Positions 18,309 through 26,973 of a DNA stretch of 64,000 nt are shown here, piece after piece. The notes beneath the pieces were generated by a model. The model saw only the letters and a list, made by a program, of their open reading frames with translations, ran no database searches and was not told where the DNA came from. Numbering within the stretch: the first letter of the stretch is position 1; every line of letters begins with the position of its first letter. The DNA comes from an uncultured Oleiphilus sp. (GTDB lineage Bacteria > Pseudomonadota > Gammaproteobacteria > Pseudomonadales > Oleiphilaceae). The position numbers and the translations under genes were made by a program. The stretch lies in assembly GCA_913020045.1 (NCBI GenBank), contig CAJWBE010000013.1, forward strand, positions 26,596-90,595, written 5' to 3'.

Positions 18309-19838
18309 TTACTTAATCTCAAGTGTGAATTCACAACCGGAAAGTGTCGCTTGCTCCGCTTTTAAACTTGCAAAAGTAAGTGGGTGCTTACTTATCCAGC
18401 TGTCTCCGATATCCAGAAGTATACTTCTTTCATCCAACACTGATAACGTAAAGAGCGTTTGCTGCGTGACTCGATTAGCAGTCAAAATGACGGCCAATCT
18501 AAACAGTACTACGAGCTTAAGAACAGTTTGCACCTCTTCAGTTTCCAACTCAGCGAGCACGTCATTGGCAATTCTGCGGCGGTGCAATCGGACAAGCACC
18601 GCTAAGCGTTTCTTTGCCCAGTCGGTAAAACCTGGCAAATCAGAATGCTGAATTAGATACGCACCGTGCTTATGATGTTGAGTATGGGAAATGGCATTGC
18701 CTAGCTCATAAATTCCACTAGCCCAACGCAACATCGCCTCATTTTCTTCGCTTTCAATGCTCCAGAGCTTTGCAACCTGAGAGTAAGCCCACAAGCATGT
18801 CGCCTCTACCCTCTGACTTTGATCAGTATCAATATGATAACGCCGCTGTAATGACGATATGGTTCTATGCCTGACATCTTCGTGTTGGATGCGACCAACG
18901 ATATCGTAGAGTAACCCTTCTCTAAGCGCCCCTGAGTTGAATGCCATTTTCTTGATTTTCAACACTTTGAACGCCGCATAAAGAATGGCGAGTCCAGGTG
19001 CGAACGTAGAAAGGCGGTCTTGCTTAACACCAAACTGTTTCAGCGAACTGATTGACTCAGCCGCTAGCACTTTTTCGCGCAGCAACTTTAATCCATCAAG
19101 CGTAATTTCTTCATCTACGCAACAATCAATCGCCTTTAACGCGGCAATCACTGCTTTAATTGAACCCGAGGATCCAACACAGCTTTGCCAGCCCGCCCCT
19201 TTATAATTAGAGCGTATATGCAATAACTCTCGCGAAGCTTCCAAGACAGCTCGATCAAACTCTTGCGATTGCACCTTTTCAGTATCGGAAAAATATCTGT
19301 CTCGATAGGAGACACAACCCATATGGAGGCTTTCGAGCAACTCGGTTTCAAATCGCTCACCAATGACAAACTCAGTACTGCCACCGCCGATATCAATGAC
19401 TAATCGCTTGCCTTCATCGTCGGCCATACTATGCGCGACGCCTAGATAAATAAGACGCGCCTCTTCTCGGCCAGAGATCACTTCAATTGGAAAGCCCAGT
19501 ACTTTTTGGGCCTTGTATGTAAACGCTTTCCTATTCTTCGCTACACGCAAAGCATTCGTACCTACAACTTGAACATCAGACGCCTTGAAATAACGGATTC
19601 GTTCACCAAAGCGCTCTAGGCATTGAAGAGCTCGCTGCTCCGCTTGCTCAGTAATTTTGCCCTCAAGGCTCATACCTGCAGCAAGTTGAACCTTTTCGCC
19701 CAATGTTTCCACAATTTTCAACTCACCGTGGCGCTGTTTTGCAATCACCATATGAAAGCTGTTGGAACCTAAATCCAAAGCCGCTATCGCACGCTCTTCA
19801 GCCGGATCTTCAATTTGATCAGTAGTCTCAGATAACAC
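18309..19838 (-). CDS. ppx: Ppx, exopolyphosphatase
   Basis: Ppx/GppA family phosphatase that removes terminal phosphates from polyphosphate; members may also hydrolyse pppGpp. The ATPase-fold motifs ALDLGSNSFHMVIA (about 20-33) and VIDIGGGSTEF (phosphate binding) are clear, followed by the C-terminal HD-like helical region. 509 residues matches Ppx rather than the shorter stand-alone forms. It is divergent from trxA, as in Pseudomonas. ppk is not adjacent. Confidence 0.92.
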   Translation of the reverse strand: MLSETTDQIEDPAEERAIAALDLGSNSFHMVIAKQRHGELKIVETLGEKVQLAAGMSLEGKITEQAEQRALQCLERFGERIRYFKASDVQVVGTNALRVAKNRKAFTYKAQKVLGFPIEVISGREEARLIYLGVAHSMADDEGKRLVIDIGGGSTEFVIGERFETELLESLHMGCVSYRDRYFSDTEKVQSQEFDRAVLEASRELLHIRSNYKGAGWQSCVGSSGSIKAVIAALKAIDCCVDEEITLDGLKLLREKVLAAESISSLKQFGVKQDRLSTFAPGLAILYAAFKVLKIKKMAFNSGALREGLLYDIVGRIQHEDVRHRTISSLQRRYHIDTDQSQRVEATCLWAYSQVAKLWSIESEENEAMLRWASGIYELGNAISHTQHHKHGAYLIQHSDLPGFTDWAKKRLAVLVRLHRRRIANDVLAELETEEVQTVLKLVVLFRLAVILTANRVTQQTLFTLSVLDERSILLDIGDSWISKHPLTFASLKAEQATLSGCEFTLEIK

Positions 19839-19961
19839 GTCCTTGAAATCCTCTTACAAGCCTATATATTAGCGGGTAGAGATTTATTCTAAGCCAACAA
19901 CTGTAACTTTTATATGGTTACACAAGGCTTACCTAGTTAATTTTAAATTTGGATACTTACC

Positions 19962-20288
19962 ATGAGCGATAACATTATCAATGTAACTGATGCGTCTTTT
20001 GAAGAAGTCGTATTAAATTCAGATATCCCCGTGTTAGTGGATTACTGGGCTGAATGGTGTGGTCCATGTAAAATGATCGCGCCAGTACTAGAAGAAATTG
20101 CAGACGATTACGCAGGGAAAATCAAAATCTGTAAGCTAAACATCGACGAAAATGACCAGACTCCACCAAAGTTCAACATTCGTGGCATTCCGACTTTAAT
20201 GCTGTTTAAAAATGGCAACGTAGACGCAACTAAAGTCGGTGCGTTATCTAAATCCCAGCTAACAGCGTTTGTTGACAGCAACTTATAG
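19962..20288 (+). CDS. trxA: Thioredoxin TrxA
   Basis: Thioredoxin of 108 residues with the redox site WCGPC (Cys33, Cys36), the buried Asp in LVDYWA and the cis-proline GIPT motif. It reduces protein disulfides and donates electrons to ribonucleotide reductase and others. The divergent ppx partner is conserved, but rho, which usually follows trxA, is absent. A strong terminator closes the gene, so it is monocistronic. Confidence 0.97.
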   Translation: MSDNIINVTDASFEEVVLNSDIPVLVDYWAEWCGPCKMIAPVLEEIADDYAGKIKICKLNIDENDQTPPKFNIRGIPTLMLFKNGNVDATKVGALSKSQLTAFVDSNL

Positions 20289-20316
20289 ATCGCACCGTTG
20301 ACAATTACGAGGCATC

Positions 20317-20345
20317 GAAAGGCGAGTTCAGTACTCGCCTTTTTT
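20317..20345 (+). terminator. Rho-independent terminator of trxA
   Basis: Stem GGCGAGT/ACTCGCC (20321-20327 with 20333-20339), five-base loop, followed by six T. It ends one base before the first possible mobA start, so mobA needs its own promoter or read-through. Confidence 0.9.
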
Positions 20346-20346
20346 A

Positions 20347-20970
20347 ATGGTCAACCCGACTACACTTATGACGTTAAAAATTGATGGTGGCATCTTGGCC
20401 GGTGGATTAGCCCGCCGAATGGGTGGGAAAAACAAAGGGTTAGCACTCTATCGCGGCCAACCAATGATCCAATCCATAGCATTCGCGATGCGCCCTTATG
20501 TGCAACAGCTGCTCATTAACTGTAATCGTGACAGCGACGCGATTGCTCAATACTGCGATATTACAGTAACAGACGCGATTGCCGGTTTTCACGGCCCTCT
20601 CGCAGGTATTCATGCCTTGCTGTGTGCTTCCAACGCTGACTACGTTCTAATCTCAAGCTGCGATACACCCCTTCTAAACGAACATTATGCGCAAACGATG
20701 CTCAAGGCATTAGCTCAAGACACTAATGAGACCTCACAAGCGCCAGCCGCCTACTACGCGAACTGCAACGGAGTGAGCCAACCAACTCACTTGCTCATAT
20801 CAACGGCACTATCCCGCTCCCTGGGTAAACGCGTCCAACAGAACAAATTAAGAGCCCTAGAGTGGCTCCAAGATATTGAAGCAGTCGCTGTGTCTTTTGA
20901 TGACGAAACACTATTCTACAACGTTAACAGTACTGCGGAACTCTCAATGTCACCTTCTCGCTCACATTAG
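20347..20970 (+). CDS. mobA: MobA, molybdenum cofactor guanylyltransferase
   Basis: Nucleotidyltransferase that joins GMP to molybdopterin to form the MGD cofactor of enzymes such as nitrate reductase and DMSO reductase. The GTP-binding signature GGILAGGLARRMGGKNKGLA is intact, and the central SSCDTPLL holds the metal aspartate. The first ATG (20347) lies at the foot of the trxA terminator; an ATG at 20368 (MTLKIDGG) is an equally good start and I would not choose firmly. Neither has a strong RBS. No mobB or moa gene is nearby. Confidence 0.9.
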   Translation: MVNPTTLMTLKIDGGILAGGLARRMGGKNKGLALYRGQPMIQSIAFAMRPYVQQLLINCNRDSDAIAQYCDITVTDAIAGFHGPLAGIHALLCASNADYVLISSCDTPLLNEHYAQTMLKALAQDTNETSQAPAAYYANCNGVSQPTHLLISTALSRSLGKRVQQNKLRALEWLQDIEAVAVSFDDETLFYNVNSTAELSMSPSRSH

Positions 20971-21096
20971 AGCGGCAAACCTCTCCAATATTTTGCATTC
21001 TGTGACGAATTATCCCCTTTTCTAGATTGTGCTTACTAATCTTAATCTGTATTCTTCGCCCAAAATTTAAACACTCGTTTGAAAGGCTTATAAAAC

Positions 21097-21261
21097 ATGA
21101 TCTTAGATGTACATGTAGCGTTTTTAGTCGCCAGCTTAGCCGTCATGCTTGGCTTAACATATTCGATCGGTAGATTCTTAGATATTAAGATAGAAGAACT
21201 ACGTGAGCGCAAGGCCGGTAACACACCTACGTCAACGAAAATTGAAGTTTTAGTCTCTTAA
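21097..21261 (+). CDS. Small single-pass membrane protein, unknown
   Basis: ORF of 54 residues with an AAAGG ribosome-binding site about 10 bases upstream and a strong terminator 10 bases downstream. It begins MILDVHVAFLVASLAVMLGL, a single hydrophobic helix at about 5-26, followed by a charged tail (DIKIEELRERKAG). It resembles no family I recognise. The gene-sized, well-framed layout (RBS, ORF, terminator) between mobA and the aap operon is what supports it. Confidence 0.6.
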   Translation: MILDVHVAFLVASLAVMLGLTYSIGRFLDIKIEELRERKAGNTPTSTKIEVLVS

Positions 21262-21270
21262 AATGAGACC

Positions 21271-21305
21271 ATTGCGCTGCAACGATTTGCAGCGCAATTT
21301 TTCTT
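21271..21305. terminator. Strong, probably bidirectional terminator
   Basis: Perfect 12-bp stem ATTGCGCTGCAA/TTGCAGCGCAAT (21271-21282 with 21287-21298), CGAT loop and a T-rich tail on the plus strand. It closes the 54-residue ORF. On the minus strand it lies just behind aapP and is followed by GGTCTCATTTT, so it could also stop the aap operon. Confidence 0.88.
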
Positions 21306-21323
21306 TCTCAGAACCAGAGCAGC

Positions 21324-22097
21324 TTAATGCTCTAAGATTTGGCTGAGGAATAACTGGAGACGGTCTGTTTCTGGATTATCAAAGAATTCATGCGGCGTAT
21401 TCTGCTCAACAATCTCTCCCCCATCCATAAAAATAACACGATCGGCAACTTTCTTTGCAAACCCCATTTCATGGGTCACACATAACATTGTCATCCCTTC
21501 GTCAGCTAGTTCGACCATTACATCGAGCACTTCTTTAATCATTTCAGGGTCAAGCGCTGAGGTCGGCTCATCAAACAGCATAATTTGAGGAGACATACAT
21601 AAAGAACGCGCAATCGCGACCCGTTGTTGCTGACCACCTGATAGCTGGCCCGGAAATTTATTCGCTTGGTCAGGTATTTTAACCCGCTCCAAGTATTTCA
21701 TTGCCGTCGCTTCCGCTTCTTCTTTAGGCTTCTTCTGGACCCAAATCGGTCCTAAGGTTAGGTTTTCTAGAATCGTCAGGTGCGGGAAAAGGTTGAAGTG
21801 CTGAAACACCATACCGACTTCTCGCCGAATCGCTTCGATGTTCTTAACGTCTTCGATCATCTCAACACCGTTTACAATCAAAGAACCGCGCTGAAACTCT
21901 TCCAAACGATTAATACAACGAATCATTGTCGACTTACCCGAGCCCGAAGGACCACAAATAACAATTTTTTCGCCACGTTTAACGTTGAGGTTGATATCCT
22001 TGAGTACATGAAAACTACCGTACCACTTGTTCAACTCTTTGATAATAATGACATCATCTTCGGCCGATAAAGGTTGACCTTGTTGTTCTACGCTCAT
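21324..22097 (-). CDS. aapP: AapP, amino-acid ABC transporter ATPase
   Basis: ATP-binding subunit of the general L-amino-acid transporter. Walker A GPSGSGKS at 49-56, ABC signature [15 protein letters not shown] and Walker [15 protein letters not shown] are all intact, with the H-loop in CVTHEMGFA. 257 residues. It closes the aapJ-aapQ-aapM-aapP operon, 17 bases behind aapM. It should sit at the inner face of the membrane and power uptake of a broad set of amino acids. Confidence 0.95.
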   Translation of the reverse strand: MSVEQQGQPLSAEDDVIIIKELNKWYGSFHVLKDINLNVKRGEKIVICGPSGSGKSTMIRCINRLEEFQRGSLIVNGVEMIEDVKNIEAIRREVGMVFQHFNLFPHLTILENLTLGPIWVQKKPKEEAEATAMKYLERVKIPDQANKFPGQLSGGQQQRVAIARSLCMSPQIMLFDEPTSALDPEMIKEVLDVMVELADEGMTMLCVTHEMGFAKKVADRVIFMDGGEIVEQNTPHEFFDNPETDRLQLFLSQILEH

Positions 22098-22114
22098 CTC
22101 TTCGCTCCTATCGA

Positions 22115-23227
22115 CTAACTGCGGTGACTGGTATCAAGTTTCTTTTCAATGTTAGAGCTAATCATGGACATACCAAAACAGCAGCACCAAAAAACCAACC
22201 CGACAAATATATAACCTTCTGCTGCGTGCCCTTCTAACCAATTTGAATTGGTTAGCGCCGTCTGCGTGGTATTCAATATTTCGAATATTCCAATAATCAA
22301 CAAGAAGGTAGTGTTCTTAAACAACATAACAAAGGTCGCTAAGATATTAGGCATCGAGACCTTGATCACTTGAGGAAAGATAATCAGTAATGTCTTTTGC
22401 CAATAACTTAGTCCGAGCGAATCTGCGGCTTCATATTGCCCTTGAGGTATGGCCTGAAAACCACCACGAAAAACTTCGGCCATATATCCGGACATAAACA
22501 AAATTAAAACGATCCAAACCCTTAATAACTTATCGATCGTTACCCCTTCTGGAAAGAACAAAGGTAGCATCACCGATCCCATAAAGAATAAAGCCAGTAC
22601 TGGGACGCCTCGGAAAAACTCGATCAGGATTACACAAACGCTTCTCACAAATGGCATGTCTGAACGGCGCCCCAATGCCCATAAAAAGCTCAGAGGGAAG
22701 GCAATAATAATACTGGCCGCCGCTAAAAATATATTGAGCGAGAATCCGCCCCAAAAATCGGTACTCACATACTCAAGCCCAAAAATCCTACCATCCAAAA
22801 AGGCGGCGCCGATAAAGGGAAACAACAAAAATAATGGGACTCCAACCGTATTTCGAAAATGCTTGGGTAGCAAATAAGGCGCGGCAATCACCAGCCCTAA
22901 GGCAACAAGTGCCGCATTGACTCTCCAGAGCTCCGGATCAGGATAACTACCGTAGATAAACTGCTGCATCCATGCTGAAACGAATACCCAGCAAGCGCCA
23001 TCTCCAGCACCTTCTGCGCTGCAAACATCTTGCGTTGAACCCACCCAGTTTGCCGAGAAAAACAGCCAATCGATGGTATCCGGTAAGACATAAACCAAGA
23101 AAGCAAAAATAGAAATACTGACCACAGCGTTAATAGGCGTTGAAAACAAATTCGTCTTCATCCAGCCAATAGGTCCGACCGTATCTACCGGTGCGGGCTG
23201 AGCGGGTAATGCTTGAAATTCTCTCAT
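22115..23227 (-). CDS. aapM: AapM, amino-acid ABC transporter permease
   Basis: Membrane permease of 370 residues of the HisM/GlnP type. The EAA loop ([22 protein letters not shown]) near residue 275 contacts the ATPase. The extended N-terminal part, with extra helices before the conserved permease core that starts at about residue 160, is typical of AapM rather than short HisM proteins. It lies 14 bases behind aapQ. Confidence 0.94.
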   Translation of the reverse strand: MREFQALPAQPAPVDTVGPIGWMKTNLFSTPINAVVSISIFAFLVYVLPDTIDWLFFSANWVGSTQDVCSAEGAGDGACWVFVSAWMQQFIYGSYPDPELWRVNAALVALGLVIAAPYLLPKHFRNTVGVPLFLLFPFIGAAFLDGRIFGLEYVSTDFWGGFSLNIFLAAASIIIAFPLSFLWALGRRSDMPFVRSVCVILIEFFRGVPVLALFFMGSVMLPLFFPEGVTIDKLLRVWIVLILFMSGYMAEVFRGGFQAIPQGQYEAADSLGLSYWQKTLLIIFPQVIKVSMPNILATFVMLFKNTTFLLIIGIFEILNTTQTALTNSNWLEGHAAEGYIFVGLVFWCCCFGMSMISSNIEKKLDTSHRS

Positions 23228-23241
23228 AATGATTCCTTAGT

Positions 23242-24438
23242 CTACTTTCGCTCTGCTAACGCAACGCTGTCGTTAACACGGTTCATTAAGAATGAAATAG
23301 TCATATTAATGACAAAATATACCGCCATCGTCATGAACACGATCTCTATGGCTTGCCCTGTTTGGTTCAACGATGTTCCAACGAACACTGTAAATAAGTC
23401 TGGGTAACCTATCGCGGTAGCAAGTGTCGAGTTCTTTACAAGACTTTGATATTCACTATTCAACAGCGGGACAATAACTCTCATCGCTTGCGGAACGACG
23501 ATAAGCGACATAATACGGCTCTCTTTTAGTCCAATGCTGCGCGCAGCTTCTGTTTGACCATGCGGTACTGATTGAACCCCTGCTCTTACCGCCTCAGCAA
23601 TAAATGCTCCTGTGTAGACGGTCAACGCTAATGTTAGCGCCATCAATTCGGGTATCACCGAAATACCGCCTCGGATATTGAACCGGCTTGCTTCCGGGTA
23701 CTCTAAGTGGAAAGGGTTACCTGAAACAATAAGTGCCAGTAAAGGCAAGCCAATAAGAATGCCAATGCTTGTTAAAAAAACTGGAAACTGATCACCTGTC
23801 TCATCTTGCCGCTTATGTGCCCACTTGCGCAGAACAATAATGGCGACAATTGCAGCGGCCAACGCCGCATAGACAAAGCCTGAACCGGCCTCGTCAATAA
23901 TCTCTGGGAAAAATAAACCCCGGACGTTTAGAAATACGGACTCACCAAAACTGATGCTATCCCTAACGTCAGGTAGCGCGGCAAGGACCGCGAAATACCA
24001 AAAAAAGACTTGAAGTAGCAAAGGAATATTACGGAAGGTTTCGACGTAAACGATTGATAAACGCTTGATTAACCAATTCGGAGAAAAATAAGCAACACCC
24101 ATCAAAAAACCAACAATGGTTGCTAAGAAAATCCCGATGATAGACACAAGAATCGTATTCAGTAGGCCAACTAGAAACGTTCTGCCATAAGTATCTGTCG
24201 CACTGTAATCGACTAAAGACATCAGAATATCGAAGCCTGACGTCGTAAACAAAAATCCGAAGCCGCTCTTTATTCCTCGAGCTTCCATATTGGATAAGGC
24301 ATTGGACACGATTGTGTAGAAAAAGAACCCTAGCCCAAAAAGAAGAATCGCTTGATAAATCAGCGCACGATTTCGCGGGTTATTGAAAAAAGACCCCGAC
24401 TTTACTGGCCGCACTTCCGGCATATGTTCTTTCGACAT
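23242..24438 (-). CDS. aapQ: AapQ, amino-acid ABC transporter permease
   Basis: Second permease, 398 residues, forming a heterodimer with AapM. The core motif ARSIGLKESRIMSLIVVPQA is the EAA loop. A large insertion between the first helices (about 120-230), with additional membrane spans, is a feature of the AapQ branch. It follows aapJ after an 83-base gap that contains a strong hairpin, so it is probably made in smaller amount than the binding protein. Confidence 0.94.
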   Translation of the reverse strand: MSKEHMPEVRPVKSGSFFNNPRNRALIYQAILLFGLGFFFYTIVSNALSNMEARGIKSGFGFLFTTSGFDILMSLVDYSATDTYGRTFLVGLLNTILVSIIGIFLATIVGFLMGVAYFSPNWLIKRLSIVYVETFRNIPLLLQVFFWYFAVLAALPDVRDSISFGESVFLNVRGLFFPEIIDEAGSGFVYAALAAAIVAIIVLRKWAHKRQDETGDQFPVFLTSIGILIGLPLLALIVSGNPFHLEYPEASRFNIRGGISVIPELMALTLALTVYTGAFIAEAVRAGVQSVPHGQTEAARSIGLKESRIMSLIVVPQAMRVIVPLLNSEYQSLVKNSTLATAIGYPDLFTVFVGTSLNQTGQAIEIVFMTMAVYFVINMTISFLMNRVNDSVALAERK

Positions 24439-24474
24439 ATTCTGATCCGTTGCTTGTTATAAGAAGAAGGGATT

Positions 24475-24498
24475 GGAGCTCCCTGAAGTGGGAGCTCC
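24475..24498 (-). promoter_or_regulatory. Intercistronic hairpin between aapJ and aapQ
   Basis: Perfect 9-bp stem GGAGCTCCC/GGGAGCTCC (24475-24483 with 24490-24498) with a six-base loop. On the message it lies 23 bases behind the aapJ stop and is followed by a moderately T-rich AATCCCTTCTTCTT. It can act as a partial terminator or as a 3' stabiliser for the aapJ message, the common way to raise the binding protein above the membrane subunits. Confidence 0.75.
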
Positions 24499-24521
24499 GC
24501 ACTAATTACCGTTAAATAGAA

Positions 24522-25541
24522 TTATCTAACTGGTGGAGAATACAAAATGCCGCCCTGATTCCACTGAGCGTTTAAACCACGAGCAATTTTCAAAGGAGAA
24601 CCCATTCCAACGTTGCGTTCGAACGACTCACCATAGTTACCAACTTGCTTAACAATGTTATACGCCCAATCAGCTGATAGACCTAGCTTCTCACCAGCGT
24701 CACCTTCAGTGCCGAGCAAACGTTTTTGTCCTGGCTTACCTTCGGCTTTCATTTTGTCTACGTTAGCGCTGTTAACACCCAAAAATTCTGCTTCGATTAG
24801 AGCAAACATTGACCAACGAACAATGTTGAACCATGCATCGTCACCTTGACTAACAACAGGGCCTAAAGGCTCTTTAGAAATAACTTCTGGCAATACCATT
24901 GCAGATGATGGGTCTTTCAAACCGATACGAATCGCATACAACTGAGATTGGTCTGAAGTCAAAACGTCACAACGGCCACTTTCGAAACCCTGACGCGTTA
25001 GGTCAGAAGTATCAAACGTTACTGCGGTGTATTTCATGCCATTAGCACGGAAATAGTCCGCCATGTTCAACTCAGTCGTGGTACCGGCTTGGATACATGC
25101 AGACGCGCCATCCAATTCCATCGCACTTTTAACGCCGAGCTTTTTAGACACCATAAAACCTTGGCCGTCGTAGTAGTTAACGCCAGCAAAGTTTAAACCT
25201 AGAGAAGTATCACGAGTATGAGTCCACGTCGTGTTTCGCGAAAGCAAATCCACTTCGCCTGACTGAAGCGCTGTAAATCTCTCTTTAGCCGTCAGAGGCT
25301 TATATTGAACTTTAGATTCGTCACCCAGAACTGCTGCGGCAACCGCTCTACAAACGTCTACATCAAGTCCGCTCCATGCGCCTTTCTCATCTTTCTGAGA
25401 AAAACCAGCAAGACCACTACTGACACCACAAGACAACATTCCCCGTTTTTTAACATCTTCTAGAGTGCCTGCAGTCGCGGAAAAGGAAAGACCAACGGCC
25501 AAACCTGCTGCAATGATGGAAGATAGCTTCAACATATTCAT
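24522..25541 (-). CDS. aapJ: AapJ, periplasmic amino-acid-binding protein
   Basis: Solute-binding protein of 339 residues with a signal peptide (hydrophobic core at 7-20, cleavage expected after SATA near residue 24). The SBP family 3 pattern LSCGVSSGLAGFSQKDEKGAWSG and GLDVDVCRAVAAAVLGD is clear. It binds polar and basic amino acids in this family. It is the first gene of the operon. The upstream 278-base gap holds a sigma-54-like promoter (25635-25651) and otherwise only A/T-rich sequence. Confidence 0.95.
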   Translation of the reverse strand: MNMLKLSSIIAAGLAVGLSFSATAGTLEDVKKRGMLSCGVSSGLAGFSQKDEKGAWSGLDVDVCRAVAAAVLGDESKVQYKPLTAKERFTALQSGEVDLLSRNTTWTHTRDTSLGLNFAGVNYYDGQGFMVSKKLGVKSAMELDGASACIQAGTTTELNMADYFRANGMKYTAVTFDTSDLTRQGFESGRCDVLTSDQSQLYAIRIGLKDPSSAMVLPEVISKEPLGPVVSQGDDAWFNIVRWSMFALIEAEFLGVNSANVDKMKAEGKPGQKRLLGTEGDAGEKLGLSADWAYNIVKQVGNYGESFERNVGMGSPLKIARGLNAQWNQGGILYSPPVR

Positions 25542-25634
25542 TCTCCTGATTCATCTTTTTAGTTTAATTTAGAATTCAAGGTTTCTATTGGCGCCTTCTA
25601 GCATCGTAAACCTTTATCTACAGCGCTAGCTCTA

Positions 25635-25651
25635 TACAAGTTTGGTGCCAA
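25635..25651 (-). promoter_or_regulatory. Sigma-54-like promoter of the aap operon
   Basis: On the minus strand TTGGCACC-AAAC-TTGTA matches TTGGCACG-N4-TTGCW with the invariant GG and correct spacing; the -12 element has GT in place of GC, which weakens the call. The predicted start near 25624 leaves a leader of about 83 bases before aapJ. Sigma-54 control by NtrC or CbrB would fit an amino-acid importer. Confidence 0.45.
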
Positions 25652-25819
25652 AAATTCCGTTATAGTATTGATAGCTAAGCGATTACTATTATTAATACGC
25701 AACGAAGCCGTCAGTGTGTTCCATTTTTTTTTCTTTTACAACAGCTCAAGTTGCCAGAAAGAACTTAAACAAACCGCAGTCGTAAGCCTCTTCTGAATAC
25801 CCGAAATATAACGAATACC

Positions 25820-26590
25820 TTAGCTATCCAAAAAGCGTAAACACAGGTTATTAAAGACAACCGGTTTTTGAGCATGAAGCCAATGCCCAACCCCCTGCAT
25901 TCGTTTACTAACGACGTTTGGAAACAAGCTCATGATGCGCGCACGATGCTCAGCTAAAACATAGTCAGATTGGTCGCCAGAGATAAAAAGAACCGGCCCA
26001 CTAAAACTTGAAGACCCTGAATCATCATCGATAATATGTTGATAGCTTTCTCGAATAACGCGCAAGTTAAAGCGCCATTCAAAGCCTTCATCCGACTTTT
26101 TATCCAAGCTTTTTATTAGGAACTGACTCACCGAAGGCTCATCGATATGCTCTGAAAAAATCTTGAGCGCTTCGCTTCTAGACACTACTTTGCCCAAATC
26201 AAGTGCGTCAAATGCACGAAAAATAGACACATGATGCGAAGAATAAGCCACTGGAGCGATATCTGCGACGATCAATCGGTTTACAGAATTAGGGTAGGTT
26301 AGGGAATATTTCATCGCAATCTTGCCGCCCATCGAATGGCCGATAAGACTTATATAAGGTAACGAATGCCTTAAACGATACTCCTGCACGTCATTAACCA
26401 TACTTTCATAGGTCATACAGTCACTGTGTGGAGACTTTCCGTGATTCCTAACATCAAGGATGTGAACGCTATATTTTTCAGCAAGCGCTTTACCCAAAGC
26501 CATCAGGTTTTCAGATGCTCCAAATAAACCATGAATGATAACAACAGGTTCAGCATCCGCCGGGCCAATAATTCTTGAATACAATTCCAT
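25820..26590 (-). CDS. ybfF: YbfF-like alpha/beta-hydrolase (esterase)
   Basis: Serine hydrolase of 256 residues related to E. coli YbfF, an acyl-CoA/short-ester hydrolase. The oxyanion motif HGLFG is at 20-24, nucleophile Ser86 is in GHSMGG, the acid is expected in SGDQSDYV (about 206) and the histidine in GVGHWLH (about 234). The ATG at 26590 is chosen; a GTG three codons upstream is possible. Physiological substrate unknown. It is a single gene on this strand behind a 150-base or longer gap on each side. Confidence 0.88.
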   Translation of the reverse strand: MELYSRIIGPADAEPVVIIHGLFGASENLMALGKALAEKYSVHILDVRNHGKSPHSDCMTYESMVNDVQEYRLRHSLPYISLIGHSMGGKIAMKYSLTYPNSVNRLIVADIAPVAYSSHHVSIFRAFDALDLGKVVSRSEALKIFSEHIDEPSVSQFLIKSLDKKSDEGFEWRFNLRVIRESYQHIIDDDSGSSSFSGPVLFISGDQSDYVLAEHRARIMSLFPNVVSKRMQGVGHWLHAQKPVVFNNLCLRFLDS

Positions 26591-26656
26591 AATCGCCACG
26601 ATGTCAGAGTTTTACGAAGTATGGACTCCTTTTGCTATTTCGAACACCGCTTTTAA

Positions 26657-26687
26657 AACGAAAAAAGGCAGCCCAATGGCTGCCTTT
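26657..26687 (-). terminator. Terminator of the small ORF at 26708-26812
   Basis: Stem AAAGGCAGCC/GGCTGCCTTT (26664-26673 with 26678-26687), CAAT loop; on the minus strand it is followed by TTTTTTCGTTTT. The only minus-strand sequence between it and the divergent AraC gene is the small ORF, so a transcript must begin in that interval. Confidence 0.85.
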
Positions 26688-26707
26688 GAATCATTTAAAC
26701 CTGCTTA

Positions 26708-26812
26708 TTAACAGAAAAACATTCCATCAAGATAACTTCTCAACGCTTGAAAATTCGCTTCTTCTAATTCTGAGTGCGGTACACAAATCTCAATTTCCAT
26801 TCTCTTCTCCAT
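26708..26812 (-). CDS. Small peptide ORF of 30-34 residues, unknown
   Basis: ORF with two possible starts: ATG at 26812 (34 residues, MEKRMEIEICVPHSELEEAN) or ATG at 26800 (30 residues), the latter preceded by GGAGAAGAGA at good RBS spacing. The peptide is acidic, ends in DGMFFC and has two cysteines in the longer and shorter form. A strong terminator lies 21 bases downstream. It is divergent from an AraC-type gene with a 160-base shared upstream region. I recognise no family. Coding is likely but a small RNA gene is the alternative. Confidence 0.5.
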   Translation of the reverse strand: MEKRMEIEICVPHSELEEANFQALRSYLDGMFFC

Positions 26813-26973
26813 TGTGATGACTCAAGTTAGCAGCCATTTGCTGAAGTCATACCTTAACCCGCCACTGCGTTTCGCGCTTGACTCTGTGTTTCACCTTGTT
26901 GACTCTTTGTTTCAATGTCATGCTGGCGCAACTATAATTAATACACCCTACTCGACTTCCTATCAAAAAGCCT

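Noticed and set aside
18325..18651. 108-codon plus-strand frame
   Set aside because: Antisense to the C-terminal part of ppx; low-complexity serine-rich translation.
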